Assembly (NCBI GenBank): GCA_903870235.1
Contig: CAIQCA010000118.1
Location: forward strand, 1-11,555
DNA: 11,555 nucleotides
Source: an uncultured bacterium
Lineage (GTDB): Bacteria; Patescibacteriota; Minisyncoccia; Phycocordibacterales; PALSA-1337
Direction: 5' to 3'
Notes under the pieces: generated by a model
The model's input: only the letters and a program-made list of their open reading frames with translations
Databases searched by the model: none
Told to the model about the DNA's origin: nothing
Shown here: positions 6,336 to 11,555 of the stretch, piece by piece
Layout of the letters: each line of letters starts with the position of its first letter
Position numbering within the stretch: position 1 is the first letter of the stretch
Translations under genes and position numbers: made by a program

Positions 6336-6370
6336 AGCATAGAATATGTTGGTTTTGCTGGATATCACAA
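6336..6370 (-). promoter_or_regulatory. probable promoter of the flavoprotein gene
   Basis: On the minus strand: TTGTGA (6370-6365), 18 bases, TATTCT (6346-6341), with an alternative -10 TATGCT at 6341-6336. Either gives a very short leader (about 5-11 bases) before ATG 6323, without room for a Shine-Dalgarno. Confidence 0.45.
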
Positions 6371-6381
6371 GTCAACGTGTC

Positions 6382-6424
6382 TTGTTTACTTCACCAAGAG
6401 ATTGCTATACAATTTCATTATAAT
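6382..6424 (+). promoter_or_regulatory. promoter region of the membrane protein/AlkD pair
   Basis: Two overlapping signals. TTGTTT (6382-6387), 18 bases, TGC-TATACA (-10 at 6406-6411, extended) would give a leader of about 17 bases. A consensus TATAAT at 6419-6424, 10 bases before ATG 6435, would give a nearly leaderless transcript. Confidence 0.55.
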
Positions 6425-6434
6425 TAACAAATAC

Positions 6435-6707
6435 ATGAATCAAAACGATCCTATCCAAAATGTAGAAAAAATAGTGAAAGAAGTTCACGATACTGCCGGT
6501 AAGTACACACAGCCAATCTTGAGAAAATATCCTCTTTTGTTCGCTTCGCTTATAATTCTGGGTGTTTCGGCTTTTTTGCATGGTCTAGAACTTGCTGCTG
6601 ACCAGATAGATTTCTTTCATTCACACCCAAGTTATCTGATAATCGCTGGTGCGCTAATATTGTTTTTGACGGGTATGCTCTATAAATCTCTTGATAGAAT
6701 GAAATGA
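6435..6707 (+). CDS. small two-helix membrane protein
   Basis: 90 residues. A soluble head of about 32 residues, with an amphipathic helix (VEKIVKEVHDTAGKY), leads into hydrophobic segments at about 33-52 and 65-82, joined by a loop with HSH, and a short basic end (SLDRMK). This predicts both termini on the same side of the membrane. ATG 6435 is chosen because the frame upstream of it overlaps the -10 boxes. The stop TGA overlaps the ATG of the AlkD gene (ATGA), so the two are translationally coupled. No known family is recognised. Confidence 0.78.
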   Translation: MNQNDPIQNVEKIVKEVHDTAGKYTQPILRKYPLLFASLIILGVSAFLHGLELAADQIDFFHSHPSYLIIAGALILFLTGMLYKSLDRMK

Positions 6708-7453
6708 TCAAACAAGGCGTCTCACAAACACGGGAAAATTTACAAAACCTTGAAAATCTCCAGAAAGATTTGATAGGGCTTGCGAATAAAGAAAAAGCTA
6801 AACTCCTGGCTGGGTTTTTCAAGACTGGACCAGGTCAATATGGTGAAGGAGATGTATTTATCGGCGTTGTTGTTCCAGATGAACGCATGATTGCAAAGAA
6901 ATATTGTGATTTGTCGTTTGCGGATACCATAAAATTACTTCATTCAAAAGAGCATGAGTTTAGAGTGACCGCTTTATTTATTCTTATGCAAAAGTATTCT
7001 CGAGGCACTCTTTTGGAACGTAAAAAAATCGTTGATTTATATTTATCCAATACAAAATGGATAAATAATTGGGATTTGATAGATCTTAGCGCGAATAAAA
7101 TTCTAGGTCACGCTATATTCAATAAATTCTTTTCGGATATAAACAGTGAGACTCTTACTAAGCTGGTCAAGTCCAACTCGCTTTGGGAAAGACGTATGGC
7201 CATCATTGCTACTGGTGCCTTTATTGTAGAGGGTCAACACAAAGAAACTTTTCGCATTGCTAAAATCCTATTGAAAGATAAACATGATCTTATTCATAAA
7301 GCGGTTGGCTGGATGTTGCGTGAAGTGGGGAAGAGGTGTGGTCGTGACATTGAGATAAAATTCCTTGAGCGACACCACAAAACTATGCCACGAACCATGC
7401 TACGCTACTCGCTTGAGCATTTTTCGGAAGTGGAGAAGAAAAGGTATATGTAG
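6704..7453 (+). CDS. DNA alkylation repair enzyme, AlkD-like HEAT-repeat DNA glycosylase
   Basis: 249 residues, alpha-helical. It carries the AlkD signature elements in order: FKTGPGQYGEGD (39-50), NNWDLID (121-127) with W123 and D127 spaced like the catalytic Trp/Asp pair of Bacillus cereus AlkD, LWERRMAIIAT (160-170) with the conserved Arg residues, AVGWMLREVGKR (200-211) with W203, and MPRTMLRYSLEHF (228-240). AlkD enzymes excise N3- and N7-alkylpurines without flipping the base out. All key positions appear present, so it is probably active. Start ATG 6704 overlaps the stop of the preceding membrane gene; no Shine-Dalgarno is needed if the genes are coupled. Why a repair enzyme shares an operon with a membrane protein is unclear. 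Confidence 0.92.
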   Translation: MIKQGVSQTRENLQNLENLQKDLIGLANKEKAKLLAGFFKTGPGQYGEGDVFIGVVVPDERMIAKKYCDLSFADTIKLLHSKEHEFRVTALFILMQKYSRGTLLERKKIVDLYLSNTKWINNWDLIDLSANKILGHAIFNKFFSDINSETLTKLVKSNSLWERRMAIIATGAFIVEGQHKETFRIAKILLKDKHDLIHKAVGWMLREVGKRCGRDIEIKFLERHHKTMPRTMLRYSLEHFSEVEKKRYM

Positions 7454-7505
7454 GACTGTGATGTAAGTCATGGATCTACTGTATTCCTTTTTAAATTTTT
7501 TAGTG

Positions 7506-7511
7506 TATACT
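7506..7511 (+). promoter_or_regulatory. -10 box of the basic microprotein gene, leaderless
   Basis: TATACT preceded directly by TG, with ATG 7520 beginning 8 bases after it. No good -35 is visible (TTCCTT at 7484-7489 is the nearest). Transcription should start at or within 2 bases of the ATG. Confidence 0.6.
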
Positions 7512-7519
7512 TCGTGTCT

Positions 7520-7627
7520 ATGGCAAAAAGAGCAAGTCAAGACATAAAAAATAAGACGTCACGTTCTCGCAAGTCCAAAAAGCGTATTGCGGCGAAGGTT
7601 AAGCGTTATTTTAAGTACAGCAAATAA
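7520..7627 (+). CDS. 35-residue highly basic microprotein
   Basis: Starts MAKRASQDIKNKTSRSRKSK and ends in KRYFKYSK; about 40% Lys/Arg and a single acidic residue. The MAK start and composition resemble small ribosomal or nucleoid proteins, but I cannot match it to bL34, bL36, bTHX or another named family. Evidence that it is real: a -10 box at leaderless spacing, an in-frame TAA, a terminator-like hairpin 15-45 bases downstream, and an amphipathic RIAAKVKRYFKY helix. It sits between the AlkD gene and the DEAD-box helicase, so RNA or ribosome binding is a reasonable guess only. Confidence 0.68.
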   Translation: MAKRASQDIKNKTSRSRKSKKRIAAKVKRYFKYSK

Positions 7628-7641
7628 TTGCTACAAATGGC

Positions 7642-7673
7642 AGCGGTGTGATAGTGCACATCACGAGCTTTTT
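7642..7673 (+). terminator. probable terminator after the basic microprotein gene
   Basis: GTGAT (7648-7652) pairs with ATCAC (7660-7664) around AGTGCAC; outer AGC (7642-7644) can pair with GCT (7667-7669); five T follow (7669-7673). The stem is short, so strength is uncertain. Confidence 0.5.
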
Positions 7674-7729
7674 GGCTGTAATTTGGCAAAAATTTAGGCT
7701 ATGACGAGTCTACAAGATAGTTAATATCC

Positions 7730-7758
7730 TTGACATGTCAAGTTGATGAATGTATTAT
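7730..7758 (+). promoter_or_regulatory. consensus promoter of the DEAD-box helicase, leaderless
   Basis: TTGACA (7730-7735), exactly 17 bases, TATTAT (7753-7758), the best sigma-70-type promoter in the window. The expected transcription start (about 7765-7767) coincides with ATG 7767. Confidence 0.85.
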
Positions 7759-7768
7759 TGGCATTCAT
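7730..7768. repeat. two dyads covering the helicase promoter
   Basis: TTGACATGTCAA (7730-7741) is a perfect 12-base palindrome whose left half is the -35 box. ATGAATG (7746-7752) and CATTCAT (7762-7768) form a perfect 7-bp inverted repeat whose 9-base centre holds the -10 box. They could be operator sites; chance is possible for each alone. Confidence 0.5.
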
Positions 7769-9041
7769 GCAACAAAAACATTTTAGAAACGGCGGTTCAT
7801 CTTCAGCTCATCGTTCTGGTGGGCCTGCTTTTCGTGGTCGTCCAAGCTTTGGTGGCAAGGGTGGTGGACCTCGCAGACCATCTTTCGGTCGTGGCGGTTA
7901 TGGGGGAAACCGTGGTGGTGGCAGAAGCGGACGTTTCAGCTCATTTTCGGATATTTCTAAGTTTGTTAACAAGGCTGTTATCACCGAAGAGACGACTCAT
8001 TTCAAACCGGAACACAATTTTACAGATTTCAAGATAGATGAAAAGATCAAAGTTAATATTTTGAAGAAGGGTTATAACGAGCCAACACCTATTCAGGATA
8101 AAGTTATTCCTCATATCTTGGCAAATCAAGACGTGGTTGGTATTGCCAATACTGGCACAGGTAAGACAGCAGCTTTCCTCATTCCTCTCATAGATAAGGT
8201 GATGAGAAATAGAACTGAGATGATCCTGATCATGGTTCCTACGCGTGAATTGGCCACACAAATTGATGATGAGCTCAGAGAGTTTTCGCGCATGCTTTCT
8301 ATATTCTCCGTCTGTTGCGTTGGGGGAGCGCCGATCGGTCGTCAGCTTGCCAATCTACGTCGTTCAAATAATTTCATTATTGGTACACCAGGAAGATTGA
8401 AGGATTTGGTTGAAAGAAAGGCTCTTAACCTTTCAAAATTCAAAACTGTAGTTCTAGATGAAGCTGATCGTATGCTTGATATGGGATTTATCCATGATAT
8501 GAAGTTCATGATTTCCCGTATGCCAGCAGACAGACAGACACTTTTCTTTTCCGCTACCATGTCACGCGATATTCAAGTTTTAATAAAAGACTTTCTACGT
8601 AATCCTGTTTCTATATCTGTGAAGACGGGAGATACTGCCAAGAGTGTTGATCAAGATGTTGTTAGAGTTGGTTCACGAAATAAACTCGATGTTTTACAGG
8701 ATCTCCTATCACAAACAGACTTTTCTAGAGTGCTTATTTTCGGTAAGACCAAACACGGAGTTGAAAGGCTTAAAGAAGCTTTGGTTCAGCGTGGATTCAA
8801 ATCGGAGTCTATTCATGGCAACAAAAATCAGTCCAAACGTCAGCAAGCTCTCAACCTCTTTAAAGCTAACCATTTACAGGTTCTTGTGGCTACAGACGTG
8901 GCTGCTCGCGGTATAGACGTTTCTGACATCAGCCACGTTATTAACTATGATTTACCGGCTACTTATGAAGATTATATTCACCGTATTGGCCGAACTGGCC
9001 GTGCTGGAAAGAAGGGGAAAGCCATTACATTTATAGATTAG
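7767..9041 (+). CDS. DEAD-box RNA helicase with N-terminal RGG-rich tail
   Basis: 424 residues. Residues 1-56 are disordered and rich in Gly, Arg, Ser and Phe (GGGRSGR-type repeats). The helicase core follows with every motif: Q motif F85 and EPTPIQ (105-110), motif I ANTGTGKT (127-134), Ia PTRELA (158-163), TPGR (207-210), DEAD (231-234), SAT (262-264), VATDVAARGID (374-384) and HRIGRTGR (405-412). It unwinds short RNA duplexes with ATP. The protein stops 12 residues after motif VI, so it lacks the C-terminal extension of most bacterial relatives; the RGG tail at the other end may serve for RNA binding. An in-frame TTG 7743 and ATG 7746 lie inside the promoter spacer and cannot be on the transcript, hence the ATG 7767 start. 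Confidence 0.94.
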   Translation: MQQKHFRNGGSSSAHRSGGPAFRGRPSFGGKGGGPRRPSFGRGGYGGNRGGGRSGRFSSFSDISKFVNKAVITEETTHFKPEHNFTDFKIDEKIKVNILKKGYNEPTPIQDKVIPHILANQDVVGIANTGTGKTAAFLIPLIDKVMRNRTEMILIMVPTRELATQIDDELREFSRMLSIFSVCCVGGAPIGRQLANLRRSNNFIIGTPGRLKDLVERKALNLSKFKTVVLDEADRMLDMGFIHDMKFMISRMPADRQTLFFSATMSRDIQVLIKDFLRNPVSISVKTGDTAKSVDQDVVRVGSRNKLDVLQDLLSQTDFSRVLIFGKTKHGVERLKEALVQRGFKSESIHGNKNQSKRQQALNLFKANHLQVLVATDVAARGIDVSDISHVINYDLPATYEDYIHRIGRTGRAGKKGKAITFID

Positions 9042-9054
9042 CTCATGTTATAAT
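9025..9054 (+). promoter_or_regulatory. promoter of the PH-domain gene, leaderless
   Basis: Extended -10 TGT-TATAAT (hexamer 9049-9054) with a weak -35 TTACAT (9025-9030) 18 bases upstream, overlapping the end of the helicase gene. ATG 9061 begins 6 bases after the -10. Confidence 0.72.
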
Positions 9055-9060
9055 CTGCGC

Positions 9061-9687
9061 ATGATTCCTACCAACGTTGAACAACGTCTTGGTCGCCATA
9101 CATGGCTTTTGCTATTGGCTAAAAAAACAACTACCTCTATTGGTCTGTTGTTATTGGCTGTTATATTGGGCTCTGCCAAGGACTTTATAGGACAAGGTTT
9201 GTCAGGTATTTTTAGTTTTGTTGCCAAAGACACAGTTACTGCCTCCCACGTTATTTCTTCTTCCGTTTCTTTTATTGCGGTCGTTATCCTGGTAATTGCA
9301 GTGATCATGTTTATCATAGGATACACCATTGCTCGTATGCATTTTCGCAATTACACGTTTACTCTTGAAGAATTTGGTCTGAAGCTTAAAAAAGGTATTT
9401 TTGATATAAAAGAAGTTTCTATTCCTTACCGTCAGATCCAGAGCGTCGATGTGGCCCGCACTGTGGCATATCAAATGTTTGGTGTGAGTCGCCTTATAAT
9501 CATGACTGCCGGTGATGATGATGCCAAACAGAAAGGTGGGGCTGAGAACGATACTATTTTTGATCCTATTGATGCTGATATAGCAGAAGAGATCAGGGTT
9601 ATGTTACAGAGACGTATAGGGGTGCAGGTTGTGGAAAGTGATACGAGGGCGGATATGGAAACTGCTAACCCGGTAAGTAAGTCTTAA
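9061..9687 (+). CDS. bacterial PH-domain (bPH2, YdbS-like) membrane protein
   Basis: 208 residues. Two membrane segments (about 15-39 and 67-90) are followed by a bPH2 domain at about 94-170, recognisable from LKKGIFDIKEVSIPYRQIQS-type sequence (residues 109-128), then QMFGVSRLIIMTAG (138-151), the usual layout of YdbS/YdbT-family proteins. Residues 152-165 are a Asp/Gly-rich insert, and the last 20 residues are polar and probably disordered. The C-terminal domain should face the cytoplasm. The role of this family is not well defined; a part in membrane or transport complexes is commonly assumed. Start ATG 9061 is fixed by the -10 box. It lies 53 bases before the adaptor gene and may be co-transcribed with it. 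Confidence 0.85.
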   Translation: MIPTNVEQRLGRHTWLLLLAKKTTTSIGLLLLAVILGSAKDFIGQGLSGIFSFVAKDTVTASHVISSSVSFIAVVILVIAVIMFIIGYTIARMHFRNYTFTLEEFGLKLKKGIFDIKEVSIPYRQIQSVDVARTVAYQMFGVSRLIIMTAGDDDAKQKGGAENDTIFDPIDADIAEEIRVMLQRRIGVQVVESDTRADMETANPVSKS

Positions 9688-9740
9688 GCTCAGTTGGTTT
9701 TTATATTAAATTTTATCAATTAATTCACAAATTATCCTAG

Positions 9741-11258
9741 ATGATTAAAAAAATTCTTGAACATAAGATAACCATTATTATCGCTGTGGTAGTTTTTGTT
9801 ATTGTCGCTGGAGGAGCAGCATATTTTTTGTTGCATCAAGAGAAGCCCGTTTTGACTAATACAGCGGCCCAGGTCATGACGATTCGCCAGATAGTTTCTG
9901 CTGATGGAAAGGTAGATTCAGATCAACATGTTTCTCTGTCATTCCAAAAAGGAGGCCGTATTGCTATGGTCAACGTTAAAGTTGGCGATTCTGTTTCTGC
10001 TGGCCAAATACTTGCATCTATAGATTCTCGTCAACTCTCTGCTTCACTTGAGAGCGCCAAAGCCGATGTTCTCTCTGCTCAAGCAAATCTGTCAGCTCTT
10101 CAAAAAGGAGCCACAGCGCAAACGTTGGCTGTTTATAACCAAAATATTTCCACCGCTAAGCTAAGCCTCTCTACAGCTGTACGCGATGCTTATCTAAAGA
10201 CTCAAGATGCTTTGTTAAATAAACTTAGTAGTGTTTTCAATAATAATCCGAGTGCTAATCCGACCCTGGTGATCCCGACTGATTCTACTCAAATTACAAA
10301 CAACATAAATATTGCTCGCGTAGATATGACTAGTCGTATGTCGACATGGAACTCTCTATTACAGAAAGATCCAATCGGAGTGGACTCTTTGTCGGAAGCA
10401 TCAAAAGACATAGCTGCCGCCAAGACATTTTTAGATCCGATTTCTTATGCTGCTAACCATTTAACTGTAAATAGTTCAGGTTTGTCACAAGGCACTATCG
10501 ATGCATATGTGGCCGCAATCAACGGTGCCGCCGTTGAGGTAAATGCCGCAGATACTGAATTAAATACGGCTCTTCAGTCCTACAAAACTACAAGTGATCA
10601 ATTGGCTTTGATACAAGCTTCAAGTACTCCAGAAGCGCTAGAAGTAGCTGGAGCGGCGCTGACAAAGGCCGGAGCCAATGTAGCTTCGATCCAAAGCCAG
10701 ATAGCTGATACTGTGCTTACTGCTCCATTTGATGGTATTGTCGCCAGTGTCAATCCGAAGATTGGTGAAAATTTCTCAGCCAATGTTGTTGCTATGGACA
10801 TTATCAGTCCTGGAGCCTATAAGATAGATATTATGATACCCGAGAATGAAATAGCTGCAGTGGCTGTTGGTGATGTGGCAAATATCAACTTCAATGCTTA
10901 TGGAGCCGGACTTTCCGCAACTGGCACAGTCTCTTCTATTGATCTTTCAGAAACCATTGTCAATGGAGTCGGTGCTTATAAAGTCTCAGTCTATCTGAAC
11001 AATTCAGATTCGCGTATACGTACAGATATGTCTGCTAACGTAGCTATTGGTGGAGCTTCCGCTTCAAACGTCGTAGCTATACCGGCTAGTGCAATTATTT
11101 CTAAGAATGGTAGCTCCTATGCTCTGGTTGCTAGTGTTGGTGGATCATATATCGAGCGAAAGGTAGACCTTGGTATATCCGATGGTAATTGGACGGAGGT
11201 TAAGTCAGGTATCAATGTAGGAGATAAAGTTGCCACCTTTGGTGAAGTTGGTCAGTAA
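9741..11258 (+). CDS. HlyD/MacA-type membrane fusion (periplasmic adaptor) protein
   Basis: 505 residues. One N-terminal membrane helix (9-31) anchors it. The first lipoyl half is at 64-96 (GGRIAMVNVKVGDSVSAGQI), the second at 322-345 (DTVLTAPFDGIVASVNPKIG), with a long helical region between, including heptad-like stretches at 97-122 and 285-320. A beta-barrel follows at about 360-435 and a membrane-proximal part at 440-503 ending in GINVGDKVATFG. Adaptors of this type join an ABC or RND-like pump to the cell exterior; in MacAB-like systems MacB is encoded next door, but the window ends too soon to see one. The helical hairpin is larger than in E. coli MacA (371 aa). No clear promoter or Shine-Dalgarno is visible in the AT-rich 53-base gap before it, so it may be transcribed with the PH-domain gene. 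Confidence 0.9.
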   Translation: MIKKILEHKITIIIAVVVFVIVAGGAAYFLLHQEKPVLTNTAAQVMTIRQIVSADGKVDSDQHVSLSFQKGGRIAMVNVKVGDSVSAGQILASIDSRQLSASLESAKADVLSAQANLSALQKGATAQTLAVYNQNISTAKLSLSTAVRDAYLKTQDALLNKLSSVFNNNPSANPTLVIPTDSTQITNNINIARVDMTSRMSTWNSLLQKDPIGVDSLSEASKDIAAAKTFLDPISYAANHLTVNSSGLSQGTIDAYVAAINGAAVEVNAADTELNTALQSYKTTSDQLALIQASSTPEALEVAGAALTKAGANVASIQSQIADTVLTAPFDGIVASVNPKIGENFSANVVAMDIISPGAYKIDIMIPENEIAAVAVGDVANINFNAYGAGLSATGTVSSIDLSETIVNGVGAYKVSVYLNNSDSRIRTDMSANVAIGGASASNVVAIPASAIISKNGSSYALVASVGGSYIERKVDLGISDGNWTEVKSGINVGDKVATFGEVGQ

Positions 11259-11276
11259 AGACATGAAGATAATTAA

Positions 11277-11282
11277 TATATT
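11277..11282 (+). promoter_or_regulatory. -10 box of the last gene, leaderless
   Basis: TATATT with ATG 11292 starting 9 bases after it; no recognisable -35. The site is in very AT-rich sequence, so a chance match is possible. Confidence 0.4.
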
Positions 11283-11291
11283 TAAATCAAT

Positions 11292-11555
11292 ATGGATAAA
11301 GATCAAAAAAAACTCAATGAGGAACTAAAAGTTATCAAAAGTAAAATGGCTCATGATGAAGAGAGGATGGCAAAAGACGAAACTAAACTGATCAGTGAAG
11401 AGAAAGAAATTCGTCGTTTGAAACTATCATTACGTGGCCTAATTGCACTTATCTTGATTGTAGCTGCAATTGGTGGAGCGATATTGGCTTATCTTACCTA
11501 TGAAAATCGAAGTGTCTCCATAGAAAAATCTGACATAGAATCACCATCTATCAAC
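11292..11555 (+). CDS. single-pass membrane protein, N-terminal part (3' truncated), possibly EmrA/HlyD-like
   Basis: 88 residues are present, open to the window edge. Residues 1-45 are a highly charged, Lys/Glu-rich heptad-like helix (EELKVIKSKM, KLISEEKEIRRLKL). Residues 46-69 are one membrane helix (LRGLIALILIVAAIGGAILAYL in two parts). The outer part begins YENRSVSIEKSDIESPSIN, whose spacing after the helix resembles the start of EmrA/HlyD-type adaptors, where a first beta strand ending in a Pro/Ser stretch precedes the lipoyl half. That family call is a guess. ATG 11292 is chosen because the ATG at 11264 opens a different, short frame. Following a HlyD-type adaptor at 33 bases, it probably belongs to the same transport locus. 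Confidence 0.7.
   Translation, partial: MDKDQKKLNEELKVIKSKMAHDEERMAKDETKLISEEKEIRRLKLSLRGLIALILIVAAIGGAILAYLTYENRSVSIEKSDIESPSIN

Noticed and set aside
7454..7480. GACT/AGTC hairpin after the AlkD gene as a terminator
   Set aside because: Four base pairs with no T-tract directly following.
9202..9474. 90-residue minus-strand ORF inside the PH-domain gene
   Set aside because: No start signals and no recognisable sequence; shadow of the real gene.
1..11555. CRISPR array, tRNA, rRNA or a defence/toxin-antitoxin pair
   Set aside because: No direct repeats with regular spacing, no cloverleaf with a T-arm motif, and no paired toxin-antitoxin or nuclease motifs were seen.

Overview
The window looks like a stretch of a small, AT-rich bacterial genome, most likely from the Candidate Phyla Radiation (Patescibacteria). 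This is an inference from four things: a CxxC-x17-CxxC zinc-ribbon protein with a Gly/Arg-rich head, a DEAD-box helicase whose RGG-rich tail is at the N-terminus, many small membrane proteins of unknown role, and a large share of genes whose -10 box sits 6-10 bases before the start codon (leaderless mRNAs). No rRNA, tRNA or CRISPR array was seen.

Left edge (1-381): the last 20 codons of a gene resembling the C-terminus of an IS200/IS605 Y1 transposase, then a GC-rich hairpin, then directly the first 37 codons of a histidine-phosphatase gene on the other strand. I read this as the right end of an insertion sequence that has cut a phosphoglycerate-mutase-like gene. Next come a leaderless HIT-family hydrolase (382-795) and, convergent to it, a 45-residue membrane microprotein (816-953).

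1000-2694: two unrecognised genes (301 and 158 aa) that differ from the rest of the window. They have strong Shine-Dalgarno sequences and clean rho-independent terminators, and the first is visibly more GC-rich. The first carries two copies of an FW...W module. The second looks like two winged-helix units in a row. This may be an accessory island.

2700-5054: a four-helix membrane protein, a membrane-anchored metallophosphoesterase two bases behind it, and the CxxC-x17-CxxC protein. The last is convergent with a BaiN/HI0933-type flavoprotein (5058-6323, minus strand).

6380-7673: a two-helix membrane protein translationally coupled by ATGA overlap to an AlkD-type DNA alkylation repair glycosylase, then a 35-residue, very basic microprotein with its own promoter.

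7700-11555: the DEAD-box helicase, whose true start is set by a consensus promoter decorated with two dyads; a YdbS-like bacterial PH-domain membrane protein; a HlyD/MacA-type periplasmic adaptor; and the N-terminus of another single-pass membrane protein running off the edge. The last two probably belong to an export system continuing to the right. I did not find a defence system or another clearly new multi-gene system. The best leads are the duplicated FW-W protein, the two microproteins, the dyad-decorated helicase promoter and the interrupted phosphatase.
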